64,000 nucleotides of DNA from Phialocephala subalpina (lineage: Eukaryota; Ascomycota; Leotiomycetes; Helotiales; Mollisiaceae): NCBI GenBank assembly GCA_900073065.1, contig FJOG01000018.1, forward strand, positions 1,252,044-1,316,043, written 5' to 3'. Below, piece after piece: positions 1 to 11,829 of this stretch. The notes below the pieces were generated by a model. The model saw only the letters and a program-made list of their open reading frames with translations, was not told the DNA's origin and searched no databases. The position numbers were made by a program, and so were the translations under genes. Each line of letters starts with the position of its first letter. Within the stretch, counting starts at the first letter, position 1.

Positions 1-443
1 TCATGCGCTGGATGGCCGCAACCACCAAACTCGCCCCCTTCACCTACGACCGCGTCATGGCAGTGCTGAAAACTTCCGCCGCTGCCGCAGCTCTCCAATG
101 TTCCGGCTCACCAGCCGAACGACCAAATGGTCGAATGTGCGGTTTAAGCTGGAGTAAGAATAGTACTTGGGATGGAACGGCAGGGGTGGGGCAGCAGATG
201 TGTGCACTGGAGGTTATTCAGAGTAATTTGATTCAGCAGGCGAGTGCGCCGTTGACGAGCAACACCGGAGGGACGAGTACGAGTGATCCGGGGGCGGGGA
301 CGGGATCAGGATCTACTTCGGATCCGACCGTTGCGAAGCCGGCGACGGGGAAGGATAGGGTTGGGGCGGGGTTCTTGACTGCGTTTGTTACTATTGCGGT
401 TATTGGGGGGTTGGCTTGGGTTAGTATTCCTGATGGGAAGTGA
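1..443 (+). CDS. GH76 family DFG5/DCW1-like GPI-anchored protein, C-terminal part
   Basis: This is the 3' end of a gene cut by the window edge; the frame is open from base 1 to the stop at 441-443. The first residues (RWMAATTKLAPFTY) and the later CGLSW and GVGQQMCALEVIQ segments match the C-terminal end of the GH76 alpha-1,6-mannanase-like domain of the DFG5/DCW1 family. These proteins are thought to transfer GPI-anchored glycoproteins into the fungal cell wall at the plasma membrane. After the domain comes a Ser/Thr/Gly/Pro-rich linker of about 45 residues, then a hydrophobic C-terminal segment (FLTAFVTIAVIGGLAW), the expected GPI-attachment layout. Codon use changes inside the fragment from C-ending to G- or T-ending codons near base 150. 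The catalytic Asp pair would lie upstream and is not visible, so activity cannot be judged. Confidence 0.85.
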   Translation, partial: MRWMAATTKLAPFTYDRVMAVLKTSAAAAALQCSGSPAERPNGRMCGLSWSKNSTWDGTAGVGQQMCALEVIQSNLIQQASAPLTSNTGGTSTSDPGAGTGSGSTSDPTVAKPATGKDRVGAGFLTAFVTIAVIGGLAWVSIPDGK

Positions 444-2167
444 GTGAGAGCATGGTGAGGGTTAATTGAAGTGGAGTTTGGGATTCTTGTATGGGTATTT
501 TCGAATGGACGTTGCATCGTCGGATTGGGCGGCTCTCTGTTGTATTTCTGCTCTATTTTAAATTCAAGGTTTCAGCGTGGGACTAAAAGGGAGAGCGTTC
601 ATGAAGTTCGTGTCGAGTTGGCGAGCAGATTGCATACTTCAACCCCGCATATTCACATCCTCTATCGCGACATCTTCTCGTCGTGGAAACTGAAAACTTC
701 CTTCGTTCAAGCTGTATTTCTGAATGCAAGTTATTCTTAGAGGTCATGTAATCGGGTGAGAATTGTTGAAATATATTTAAACTTGAACGAGGTTACACCG
801 CTTCCTTCGCTAAGCGGAATGGGGCTCGCTTGAGTTTTAGGAGAGAGGCTGAAAAGAGTCTGTGATGTTGGGTTGAGTGCAATTGGTATTCTTATGAGAT
901 TCTTCAAGAGAAATTTTCCTTCATGGGTTTATTGTTGTCCTTATTTGCATTGCTGCTTTGTTTGAATTGCAAACATAAGAGAACGGGAGAGATGTCGAGG
1001 CCCGGAGTTCACCAATTGCATCAGAGGGATACTTTCAATTTCGAAACTTTTGTCACTTCTTCCTTAATCAGCAGTTTTCAAAGAACGACGGACAATAGAG
1101 CTTCCCAGGTTCTAGATTGAAGTTTGGAGGTAGCCAGGCTTGACAAAGTTGAACGAGTGTACTCGCTTGGTTTCAAGGGTCTCAGGGGCCAGAGTCATTC
1201 AAAGGAAATCGGACATTGGACTTTTCTGAGTGTAGATATATGATACCTGAACAAGATGAGTCGAGGTGTCCGTTTTCTATGAGCTGAAGATCCAAGTAGG
1301 GGAGGTATAGCTTCTAAAGGGATAGTGTGCACGTTAGTCGGATAGGGTGATGCAATTTCGATCTCCCAGCCTTGCTAGGGCAATTAAAAGGCACGTATCG
1401 CTAGGCTAAAGAGTTGGATAGACTCCAGGTCTTGAATTTGACTCTTTCTGAATGTTCCCAGACATCTGGGATATTCCCGAAGGATTCCGGATAGCATCCG
1501 GATGAAATCTGCACACGAGAATCAAATTTCTGAATGTCCTCAGGCTTCTAGGACATTTTTGTATCAAGTGCTATAGTCCGACAAGTTTCGGGTAGAATTT
1601 AGGCCTTAAGCACCTCTTTTTAAATGTCCCCAGATTTCAGGGATGTTTTCAAAGCAATTCTAGAGGCTTTCCAGGTGGCGCGGGGCGCGAAGTAGAAGAT
1701 TTTGGCCTTGTTGGAGGGTCATGATAATCGCCAGTGGAGACTCGTGAAAATTCGTCCTGGAATGTTCCAGCTTGTAGGGAGATTGAGAAGTGTTGAATGT
1801 AAGAGAACAGTGCGATACCACGTGACCTTGGCTTTGATTACTGCTCTGTCCACGCTCCGGACTCTACCTGAAGAGATGCAATTAATGGTCGGCAAGCAGG
1901 GCTGAATATACCGCGAGTTTTCGTTATACGGGTAGCCTCCGGAGTTGGTGGGAATCCTCTGGTACGAACACAGTAATAATCACCGCTGCTCCGTGCTTGT
2001 GCTGACTCGCGTCGTAAAGCACTCCAAGTTCTGAGGACACCAAAGAATTCGCAGAATCTAGACCGACCTCCGAAAGTGCTCATGAATCTTGGCTTCAATA
2101 TAATATGGTATCTAGGGCAGTAGTGCGAGGGCGACGACAACAACAATGGAGATGACTACAGTGCTGC
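444..2167. other. Gene-free stretch with three hairpin-type repeats
   Basis: No convincing gene is seen; the short open frames lack start context, splice sites and recognisable motifs. Three imperfect repeats with cores beginning near 1451, 1533 and 1623 (82 and 90 bases apart) share a core of the form AATGTCC...CAG...GGGAYATT that can fold back on itself. Confidence 0.5.
1449..1650. repeat. Three imperfect foldback repeats, about 85 bases apart
   Basis: The cores start at about 1451, 1533 and 1623. The middle copy is AATGTCCT, nine bases, then AGGACATT, a perfect 8-bp inverted repeat. The first copy contains CCCAGA-CA-TCTGGG. The third (AATGTCCCCAG...GGGATGTT) is imperfect. The function is unknown; they could be remnants of a small satellite or of a foldback element. 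Confidence 0.5.
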
Positions 2168-2642
2168 CAGAGTGTCCAATCAGTCAGTCAACTGATCAAC
2201 CGACTGATCAGTTATCGGTTTCAGTCATTCAGTTGAAGGTTTTTATTTAAATCAGTCACTAAGTCACTATATATCTTGAGTGATCAGTTAATGCCATTTT
2301 TAGGTACAAAGTACCCTATTTTAAGCTAAAAAAACGGGTCCATTTCCCTAAAATTTTGGTTAAAAATCATAAAGAATAACAATAAGTTTCTAAGACTTCA
2401 AATGGGAGGAAAATATTATGAACGGGTATACAACACATAAAATAGAGGGAGCATACATCAAATGTCTTGAAAGCTTTTAGAATTATCACAAACTCCGATT
2501 ATATCCTCACTTTTGCTAGGATAACGTGACCTTAAAGTCACGCTTTTAACTGATCAGTTTCAGTCATTCAGTTGCGTATTTCCAGTCATTCAGCTGAGGT
2601 TTTACCCTCAACTGATGAATGACTGACTTATTGGACACTCCG
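2168..2642. mobile_element. Non-autonomous hAT-like element (MITE), 475 bp
   Basis: The terminal inverted repeats are CAGAGTGTCCAAT... at 2168-2190 and, on the other strand, CGGAGTGTCCAAT... at 2620-2642, agreeing at 21 of 23 positions. The flanking octamers are AGTGCTGC (2160-2167) and CGTGCTGC (2643-2650), identical at 7 of 8 positions, which fits an 8-bp target-site duplication. A terminus beginning CAGNG and an 8-bp duplication are the known hallmarks of the hAT superfamily. The interior is AT-rich with no coding capacity. Subterminal copies of CAGTCATTCAGTTG (about 2222, 2562, and a variant at 2583) and ACTGATCAGTT (about 2202 and 2549) resemble transposase-binding repeats. A full-length transposase source must lie elsewhere in the genome. 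Confidence 0.8.
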
Positions 2643-3199
2643 CGTGCTGCTGTAGTCTGTCGAGGCTACCCGACATATGTATTAACACCCCCATAAGAGC
2701 AAGCCTCGTCATACCTTGGAAGTTCTGTATTATTTTCGCTACGGCACCGAGTATGCGTTTTATAAGATTCAGGATGGTTTTGAGTGCATGGGAGTTTGGG
2801 GGTCTAGCATCCTCGATTGTCCCGTTAAGACTAGGACATTGATCATTGGAAAGGATAGTGGATTGGTCGGGGTTCTTCAAAATCGACGAATGAGTCCAAG
2901 CTCCTACCCAGATCGTTCTTTCCAAATGTATGCGCAGATTCGAAGAGCATGTTTACCAACTCGCTCCTTCCCACCTTGCTCGACCTCAACCATAACAACT
3001 TCGCCTTCTTCAACTCTTCTTCAACCATTACACATCACGATATCCACACAACATCCTAGTATCAACCAGAACTTATGCACACACATTCGTCTTGCCTCGA
3101 AGTATCACATACCGGCATGCGATGACAGTCCATCGCAACCTCTTCCTGGTTGCAAGCAGTCCGACAACCATGGCATAGTCTTCCGGCAGGCACGCGCCC
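2643..3199. other. Intergenic stretch
   Basis: Open frames here on both strands have no recognisable motif. The stretch separates the hAT-like element from the broken 2EXR gene, and I see nothing else in it. Confidence 0.4.
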
Positions 3200-4421
3200 A
3201 TGTCCTACGAAGAACCCACAACATCTGCAAAGTCAAGCCTGAAGCTTCCTGCAAGGCCTGAAAGCGACAGCATCGAAGGTGATAATCCTGACGAAAGCGA
3301 CGCTGCGGTTATCCGTTCCGATCCTGTCATCTCTTGCGCATTCCACAACCTCATGAGAGGTCGACCGGTTCGCGTCTCTGCCGCTACTTTCGAGTTCGTC
3401 ATCATAAACTGCAAGATTCCGAAGCACAACTACGCCCTGGTGCAGCACCAATACCACGAACAACTGAAACGTTTCGAGAAGGAGTGGAGATTTCTCCTGA
3501 TCGGCTTTGGTGCTAAATTCGAGCGATTCCCAGCGCTACCTGCGGAGGTACAAATGATGATCTGGCAGGATACGGTGAATGAACCTCGAGTCGTCGGACT
3601 ATGAAGGAGTGATAGCGTTACTAGACGTCCTCTATTGCCAACACAAAGGCAACCGCTACTCTTCGTGGTGTCTGCGAGCTCACGTCGTGAAGGCATCGGA
3701 ATTCTGAAGAGGCTGTATGACGAGTTAACATCAGAAAGTCTTCCAGAAGTGTTTGTGAACCCCAGTGCTGATGTCATATGGTATCCGGGAGGTGGTCCGA
3801 GCACGAGTAACCCCGTTGGGGACGCCCACCGGCGTAGAGGATGATAGCCATCGATACCTGGCTAAAACACTTTCGCCCTTAATGCCTTCAGCACTTGCAA
3901 TTCCATAGGTCGGTGGCTCCAGGAAGTACCATACTCCCAAGGTTTGCTATACACAATCCCCATCATGGACTGCCTCTCGCGTATTGGAGTTCGAAATTTG
4001 ATTATGGTGGTTGGCGGCGAGAGTAATTATTCTGCTGGCGACATCGCCGTTATCGAGCCCCACAGGCATTTGGACCAGCAATTGAGGGTTTTTTGAGAGG
4101 AATAAGACGAAGAAGAATTTGTCAACAACTGGGATTTCAATGTCCCAGGTTCGTGGGGTGTTCTAGAAGAGCACATCATTGATTGGCTTCGGGAAGAGCG
4201 GGAAGAGCGAGACGACTACAGAGAAGTGCTTCGTATCGGTGAGTGGATGGTACCAGCATGAACGGTTCTACTGCTAACATTTAACAGAACGTAAATCTCA
4301 GAATGTTGTGGATGCGACAGTCAGGGACTGTTCTGGATGGGCTGTGACCTCGATTCGATGCATGAAAGCTGTAAAGTCCGGTTGGCAAGCGACACCCAAT
4401 AAAGCCGAGAGCTTTTTTTAG
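3200..4421 (+). pseudogene. Broken 2EXR-domain gene
   Basis: The frame from 3200 contains FPALPAEVQMMIWQ followed by EPRVV, the signature that opens a 2EXR domain, a large fungal family of unknown function. The frame is interrupted by TGA at 3602 but continues in the same phase through QPLLFVVSASSRREGI and FVNPSADVIWYPG, which match the next conserved blocks (LLxVCxESR and the DxIY region). It stops again at 3842. Further on, a frame from about 3960 (TGA and TAA near 4095-4106) leads into an acidic and basic tail. A still consensus-like intron (GTGAGT...AACAG, 4239-4287) follows, then a last exon ending in TAG at 4419-4421. Several stops are explained by CGA-to-TGA or CAA-to-TAA changes. An intact spliced form seems unlikely because the stop at 3602 lies between contiguous conserved blocks. 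Confidence 0.75.
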
Positions 4422-6367
4422 GGACGTCTAAATGTCCTGCCTTGGTTGGGACTTTGTCATATCTTTCGTTGGAGACGGACATTCGTAGTATGGAGCACCT
4501 TGACTTTGCTACCTTCAGCGCAGCATAGCCCAGATCGTATCAAAAAGTTCGCAAACTTGTTTACAGCATTCAACTTCATCTGTCACGGCCATAAGTGCAT
4601 CCTGCCTTCAAGAAGTGCTGCTTTCCCAAGCAGGGCAGTCTAGCTCCTGAAAACACCGCCGTGCGGTAGCAAATAAAGCCTTCCCCATCCCCTGCCCAAT
4701 GCGCTTTTTTTAATAAGCAGACTGTTAATAAGTCATCATGCCCTTCAAATACACCTGCATGCATGCAGCACCAAGATCTCCTAGATGCTGCACCTTCGTT
4801 GGCTCTTGGGCCTGGCCGCTGAAGAAAGCCTCTAACACCCGGCCACATATCCGGCCCGCACCTGTGTGAAAATTCTGACGAGGCTGCGATTGTCTTGGGA
4901 GTGGCATCAAAGCCAAATGTAGTTGGAAATGAGCGGTGAGTCAGGCAGAGAGTGAGTGCTGCGCCTAGGTGGGTTGGTGAGTGTGCTGTGCTGGTGTGCT
5001 GGTGTGCTAGTGTTTGGGAGGAGATGCGCCTCGACACTTGGGTTTCTTTGGTCTTGAAAAATGCCTTGCTGGCCGCTAGCAATAGACAGAGTGCACTCAA
5101 AGTATCCTTCGCCTCAAGAGAACTTTTGTTCCAGCATTCAATCAACATTAGAGTTGAGTGCAGCCTTCAATGCACGCTGTCTTACATCCGTCTAACCCAT
5201 ATCACTCATCCTAAGCTCAGGGCTTGCTGATCACAGCCCCCTGCCGGTTACCCACACCACCTTCAAACCACCACACATTCGCAAAATGCAAAATGCCCAA
5301 AGCACGCTCCTCAGATGAATTGGCGTCGCCGCTCTAAGGGACATCCACGAAACGAGGCAGCGAGATTAGCAAGGGCACCGCTTGCCTCACACGGTTGAAA
5401 TACCTTTTCAAAACTAGGATTATGGGAGACTAGCCAACCAGACGTAGAGAGTCGTATGATATTGTGCTACGGAAGGTGACTTTCAATGCGAACTGGGCGT
5501 TGAAGGCGTTGTCGTACAGGAAATAAGGGGCTTGGGGGCATGCATGTACATTGGGATGACATGTCCTTGGAAAGTGAGGCTGTTGAGATAATTCTCGGCG
5601 TTAGATGGGTCTTGTTGAAGTTTGTTACTTGTGTTTCAATTAATATGTTGCCATTTAATATCTATTCCGGGTAGGAACGTGACCAGACCGCACCAAAAAA
5701 GGGGCATAAGCGAGATGGGATGGCTCCCCTGTCTTCTCAATGCCGTTCATACCGGGTTGCACTGATCTCGGACCGCTCAGGTGATACACGAGGGCGTATG
5801 CAGTAGCTCACTCGGAGATCATCACCGAGTAGCTGCCTCATTCTTGTTCGCTGAGGCGATGCAGAATTCCAAACTATGCAAGAAGCCTTTTCCCGCCTCC
5901 AACCTTTTTGATTATGTACCGTGAGGTGGAGTGCCACGTGTGAAATGCTCCAGTGACAGGGAAAGTCGGATGCCGGCGAGGAGGCCTTGTGGGCTTTATG
6001 CATCAGGAAGTTTGGGGTCGATAAGTTGGAATACGAAACCCCAGGTTTGAACTTTCATCTTGAGGCACCCTTGCCTTATGCCATCATGTATGTGGACAAT
6101 CTCTAATGTTTCTGTTCCGTTTAATGGCTTCAAGTGTAGAGCCTAAGGTAGAAGTTTACATCAAGTCCGGCTATGTGAACATAAAATGGCGAAGTTATTC
6201 ATTCTAAGCAAACATCTGAAAATTAAAATGAAATAAGACTAGGGGTGTTGAACCCCAAATAACGAGAAATGAATCCCCTAAAAAATCCGTGCACGTAAAT
6301 CCACATTGACTAAAAAGATCGTTCTGTCCGATGACCTCTCGTATCACCAGCTTGCTCCATCCTCTTC
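4422..6367. other. Gene-free stretch of about 1.9 kb
   Basis: No gene is supported. Short frames near 4576-5148 and 5737-6003 (minus) have no start context, domain or splice structure. The base composition is mixed and no clear repeat is seen. Confidence 0.45.
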
Positions 6368-7052
6368 CTAACCGTTGATATACCTATTTCGAGCTTCAGT
6401 AGAAGACGCTCCTTCGTACGATGAGGTATCCTCGGCATTGGACGCGCCTACAGGTGGCGTTTGTGGAGCGTATTGGTACCCATTCTGGCTCCACGCTGCT
6501 GTTGGATAGGACTGACCGGACATCGAAGTTGAGTTTGATATCGCCGGTTGGGCATAGGTCATCTGCGCGGCGAGAACAGCGGAGTTCTGCGGAGAGCCAT
6601 TCGATGACGATGGCGAGTATTGAGCGTAGCCGCTCTCTTCACTTCCTGCTGGTCGAATACTGTTAAAGAGATACTTCTCAGGTAGACAATAACATACTAT
6701 AAGCTTGACTTGTTGTTTGTTGTGAAGGCCAGTGGTTAAGTGGGAGTTCGAGTTCCACAGCTAAAGCGGTTAGAAACGTCATACATAATAATACTTGTAA
6801 AGTATCAAAAGCTTCCTTACGTTTATACACATCAGAATGTTCCTTCGTCATATGTGTCTTGAGACGCCCCTCGCGCTTCGCATTCTTCCAGGTGCAGCCT
6901 TCTACCGGGCATTTCTTCGCGTCGCCGTGAACTTCGGTAATATGACGGTAACTGTCGGCTTTGCGTGAGAAGGTGGTAGTACAGCCCTTGACGGTGCAGT
7001 GAGTCCGAGGCTTCTCCTTCGGGGTGGTCTTGGTAGCTTTGGTGGTGTTCAT
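6368..7052 (-). CDS. Small two-exon C2H2 zinc-finger protein
   Basis: The inferred protein has 170 residues from exons 7052-6821 and 6648-6368. Exon 1 starts MNTTKATKTTPKEKPRTHC and holds two C2H2 units: CTVKGCTTTFSRKADSYRHITEVH (Cys-X4-Cys-X12-His-X4-His) and CPVEGCTW...HMTKEH. Exon 2 is low-complexity and rich in Ser, Gln, Ala and Tyr, ending ARNRYING. The donor is GTAAGG at 6820; the acceptor that keeps the frame is CCAG at 6649-6652. The more obvious AACAG a few bases upstream would shift the frame, so that junction needs transcript support. It probably binds DNA or RNA in the nucleus; the target is unknown. There is no linked partner gene. Confidence 0.7.
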
Positions 7053-9399
7053 GATGGCTCAAAAGAGGTTCAAAATCTGGTTCTGGGTCGATGTGACATG
7101 CAAGGTGTGACAGAGCGACAGGTCCCTTTATATTGTGATATGGTTCTGCATGGCAGCCTCAACAACTCACACAGAACTAAATAGCAAGTCCGAATTGGGC
7201 TGTGTTAATGGACATCGGTTCAGAGCAGTGCCACGAGTCTCAATGGCCCGAGCCGAAGGCGAAGCCGCAAATTCAGTCACGCTGTCCGCGACTTTCTGCC
7301 TCACGGTAATACATATCGATACCTTGCGGGTCTAAGCAGTTGGGAACGCTGCGCGGCATCCGTCGATTGGGTAGCTTGATGATAATGCCAATCTGACGTT
7401 GAAGATGAGCGGTCATTGAGCGCTAAAAGAGGTCTGTACTGTTTAACTCCCGTACGTTGCAGAGCACCTTTAAGGTAGCTAGACAATTTCTGGTAGACAC
7501 TCATAACTTTCGGCGCCGGAAGCGTCCCAACTCTTAAGCTCTTTGCCACTTCATCCAACGAAAGATCAGAGATCCTTTGCGTCGTGCAAAGATTTGAAAG
7601 CAAGCTAGCCGTTGTTGGGAACAGCTCTCAAAATCCCTGAAATACCCAGAAAGGTCATTTTGAAGTTTCGTCGAAAAGGGAGTGAGGCAAATGGTTCGCA
7701 CCGGGAATCAGAGGGCAAAGTTCCAACGGGATCAAGGGTCTTAAATGGCGGTGAGGACGAACACCGTTTTCTTTTTCCTTCGTTCTTCCTACAACTCATC
7801 CTTGTGACATGATCGAGCGATGTTCAACGCGTTGTGGGAATTCTGTGGCACTTGTGGTGACCACGTCCATGGGATTTGTCCAAGGGGGGTATCGTAATAA
7901 TGGGATGGCTCCGCAGATTGGTATCGAACAAGGCAGACGGAAGTTGCTTAAGCCATCATCATGATAATCCCAAAAGGCTCACCGAGCAGTGGTATGGCCC
8001 TGTACTGCTCAACGCCTTGATGTGCAAGTCCACCGCTTTGGTCCTCGTCCTCCAGTCCGAGCATCAGTGACAGTGCACAACAAGACTTAAGCACCTTCGG
8101 ATGAGTATGGAGTCTGGATTCTGGGATGCAGCACAGCTTTGGTAGTCTCAAACTGAGCCTCTTCTGTCAAGAATGAGCCTCGCAGAATTTCAATCTCAAT
8201 CTCAGTCTCATTGTCTGCCTCATACTCATGAATGTATCGTGTCATTGTTCGTGGAGAATTCCGTCAAGGTTGTCGAAATTCCAACCAATCTCGTCTTTTG
8301 GATTCGTAGCTAGGTCCTCCTCTCATTTCAGTGTGCGACAAGATCCCGGTATTATCTGTTGAGACAGTGGAGTCGCTAGTAGTGGATTTCATGTCGACGC
8401 CCTCACACCATCGCTTGAGCACGCGAATCGCATTCAAATCGGCACGAGGCAAAAACGGGGCTGACTAGGACGGGACACGAAGACAATCTTCAGAAACAGA
8501 AGAAAGCGGCGAATGCAGATGTAATTGTTGTCCTGAAAGCTTACGAACTCGTAGAAATCGAGAAAGATTCCAACTAACGTTGGTGAAGCGAGCTGACACA
8601 AGAGCCTTATATATTGAGGAGGTACTTTGTCATGTGATGGCTGTGCCTAGAGCAGCGATTTCGCAAGGCAGGGGCGCTCCTCGCGTTCTTGGAAGGATCC
8701 CGTATGGACAGCACTTGCATCTTTCACCGATAGCCCGTTTGGGGCTGCCAAAATAAGCAGCGGTGGATGAAATTGGCTACAAGGTTACAGGGGGGGCCGA
8801 ATCCTTCGTCCTTGCTGCACCAAGTGTGCATCAATCACGCCCGGTCTCGGAAAATATTTCGAATGCTTCATGTAGACTGGTATATTGTGCTCCTCGTCTT
8901 GGTGGTTGGTCGAGTTTGAAATCGTCGTCAGCCTCCTCACTGTCCCCGTTGCCTTGTATGGAGATCAGGGCTACTTGACTCCTAACAAGCACGAAATCAG
9001 CAAACGCTGTCTGAGTTTTGGGGAACGAGATTGATTTGAGACAGATTCAGGCTTCCTTCTGGCAAGAGCGAGAAAGCCCTGCACAGCCCTTGTCACGGTG
9101 GAATGAAAGTAGAGTCTGCTCGAGCGAGACTCTGGGGTATTATTTCTAGCGTTGCCACGCTGTGTACAGTAACCACAAGCCCTATTTATTTGACTTCAGA
9201 CTGATGCATGGAGTGGATCGTTCACACTTCTGATGATCGAACACAGACCAAGCCTCAATGGGGCAATCTGTACACCTCATTCGATTAAACAAGAATGCAT
9301 TCGCATTAACAAAGAAACGCAGCAAGGTACCCCCGAACTCCGTACAAGGAGTCAACTATCGCCCGAAAAGGAGATAAATGCACACGAGTCGTGCTAGGC
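7053..9399. other. Gene-free stretch of about 2.3 kb with a possible coding remnant
   Basis: The minus-strand frame 7301-7603 has protein-like composition (LSLDEVAKSLRVGTLPAP) but no flanking exons that I could join, so it may be a gene remnant. The rest, to 9399, shows no recognisable gene. Confidence 0.35.
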
Positions 9400-10413
9400 T
9401 CACAAGTCGCCAGAAGTGACTCGACCAATCTGTGGCGCAACGGCCATGAGAACCTGCAGGATCTCACCCCAGACCTTCTTCCCCACTCGCACGCCTTCGT
9501 CTGATGTAACTAAAACGCCCGGATTTCTGATCTTCTGGTGGTCGAGATATTTCCCATGAAATTCTTTTCCTCCCACCGCCGCGTCCACGATCGTCTTGCT
9601 TCCTTCCGGTAGAGTCCTGGCTGTCAACCATTGCATGAACACGAGAATGGCGGGCGCTCCTGGCTCTCGACTCAACAGCTCCGACTTGCAGAATCCTGGA
9701 GCAACGACATCCACGATGACAGCTGGCTCTCCATTGATGGTCGGGACAAGTTTCGCTATCTCGGTTGTCAAGTAGAAATCCAGGAGCTTGCTGACCGAAT
9801 ATCGCTCCACGGGACTTTTCGCCTGGGCTTCCTTCCAAAGTGACTCATCATTGAGAGCTTCGAGAATATTGGCAGCTTTTCGCTCTTCAAATTTTGCCAA
9901 TTCGTGGATGTCGCTGCCGAGGATCACCAAATGCGGCGTGGCGTTAGACGAACCCCTCTTAGTCTTGACCATCATAGGGAGGAGAAGTAGGGATAGGAGA
10001 CTTGTTGACAACACGTTGACCTGAATTGTTCTTTCAAAACCGTGGGGACTGAGGTTCCATTCTGCGCTCGCCAAACCCGCGTTCATGATTGCCGTATCCA
10101 ATTTTGGAAGCTTTGCGGCCCGGCTCGCGAACATTTTCACACTGTCGAAGCTTTCCAAGTTCAACTCCCACACCTCGACCGCCCCTGGTCGTCTAGTTGT
10201 TGTTTCGATGTCCGTCTTCGCCGCATTGCCTTTCAAGAGTGAGCGCACGCCGAGTATGACTTTTGCGGCCCCGAGAGCTACGATATGTCTTGCTGTTTCG
10301 AGGCCTAGACCGGTATTTGCGCCCGTCACGATGACTGTTTGGGATGCGAATGAGCCTTGAGGAGGGAGATGGAGGGTCCTGAATGGTTGAATCAAGAGTG
10401 GTAAGAGAGACAT
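9400..10413 (-). CDS. Short-chain dehydrogenase/reductase (SDR), single exon
   Basis: The protein has 337 residues with no intron. The Rossmann nucleotide-binding motif TGANTGLG is at residues 30-37, a central NAG motif follows near residue 112, and the catalytic YSVSK (Tyr-X3-Lys) is near residue 205 with an upstream Ser in VILGSD. An Arg after the glycine-rich loop (GVRS) favours NADP(H). The family is the retinol dehydrogenase/WW-oxidoreductase-like SDR set that is common in fungi, acting on small ketones or alcohols. The actual substrate cannot be read from sequence. The start is the first ATG of the frame and leaves a short hydrophobic N-terminus (MSLLPLLIQPF). No pathway genes adjoin it. 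Confidence 0.9.
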   Translation of the reverse strand: MSLLPLLIQPFRTLHLPPQGSFASQTVIVTGANTGLGLETARHIVALGAAKVILGVRSLLKGNAAKTDIETTTRRPGAVEVWELNLESFDSVKMFASRAAKLPKLDTAIMNAGLASAEWNLSPHGFERTIQVNVLSTSLLSLLLLPMMVKTKRGSSNATPHLVILGSDIHELAKFEERKAANILEALNDESLWKEAQAKSPVERYSVSKLLDFYLTTEIAKLVPTINGEPAVIVDVVAPGFCKSELLSREPGAPAILVFMQWLTARTLPEGSKTIVDAAVGGKEFHGKYLDHQKIRNPGVLVTSDEGVRVGKKVWGEILQVLMAVAPQIGRVTSGDL

Positions 10414-11829
10414 GTTTAGGATTGTGATTGAATGTCAAGTATAGAAGAATGCTGATTTGTTTGAAAGGATTTGAGTAGACCTCTTAAGATGTTGTCCAAA
10501 TGTGTTTAGCTTCCAGTCTACTCGTCGAGGATTCCCTTTATACATCATCATCTTGTTTTTTGATATGACACACTCAAGCCCAAACAAATCTCGCATTCGG
10601 AGCAATCCATCAGAGTCCACGTTCCAATCTCCAGCTGCATTGGGTCCTCAGCCAATGGCAAACAGCTACCAAGGTCGGACTTAGCATTTAACGCCACATC
10701 ACGTGTTTTATGCGCTACTGGAGTCGGCCATTGAGTTTCTCCGCTTGAGCATCGCAAAATGCTTCCAGATTGAGCATCGCAAAGACTGGATACAGCTGCA
10801 TGATTCAGAACAACAAGTGTCCTGCTTCAAAGATCTTCATGTTCGACATCTCGAACCTGCCAGAATCCTTCTCCTTCACACAAATCCAAAAACCTCACTT
10901 GATATCTTGGAACAGGCAACCTTTTCGATCAAAATCGCCACCAACGAAAGCTGGACAGAAGTCCAACTCCAGTTACATTGGAGTGAATCTCTTGGATAAC
11001 GCCGATGTGCCACACCACTATGCGCAGCGGAGGTTGGATGTTCAGCGAGCCTGTTTCACCGATCGTATGAGAAGTAACGCTGGAACTACCGGAAAAAGAA
11101 ACTGAACGGCTTGAGTAATAGTAGAGTGCTATTTGTGATGTGAAGGTAAGATCATTATGAGTTTTCGTTGTGCTCAATGTTTGAATACGTGGCTGTCGTG
11201 ATACGGCGTTAGATATTGCGGCCTGAGATTTCATGCTTGGGACTTGGGACACTGTCACGAGTATTGCCACCAAGTGGTAATACTTATTGAAGCTCTTTTC
11301 CTTCGTCTTGTTCGCAAAATATTTACCCTTACTTTTAAATTCCCGGAATCTTCTGCTTTTCTTTCGCCGAGCTAAAGTGCTCAAATGGATTGCTCGTTAG
11401 CACGTGATACGCGGTCATCCGAGGTCCCCCTGTCTTGACGGGAAGGCGTTCCAACAACCGCGATTTATTTCGGCAATCGTATAATATCTATGTCATTTAT
11501 TAGTGTTCAATTCTGCTCTCCGTAAAATATGAATGCTATTGTCTGTTTTCGATCAAATACGATTCCAACCAATGATGAAAGCGGACAAAGGTGTCTCACT
11601 TCTGAAAGCATCGAAACTCTTACACAACGTAAACGCAACAATGGGGAATTTGAATACGATTGAGCTCTTAAGAAGCCACTCTATGAAAACTATATTTTCT
11701 ATTGTTGCCGTCATTGTGATTTGAGATTTGCTCTCGTGTGTGACAGTCTCCAGATACCTAGAGACGCCCTCTCCGTGCCTCAAGTCATTTGCATCTGTCG
11801 CCAAAGCTGCATATTATAATACAGCGAGA
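10414..11829. other. Intergenic stretch of about 1.4 kb
   Basis: Nothing convincing is seen. The open frames at 10703-11105 and 10929-11384 (minus) have no motif and read like non-coding sequence. The upstream regions of the SDR gene and the kinase gene both lie here. Confidence 0.45.

Noticed and set aside
6724..6762. tRNA-like words (AGTGGTTAAG and GAGTTCGAGTTCC) inside the zinc-finger gene intron
   Set aside because: The two boxes are only a few bases apart and no stems can form. At most it is a tRNA fragment, more likely chance.
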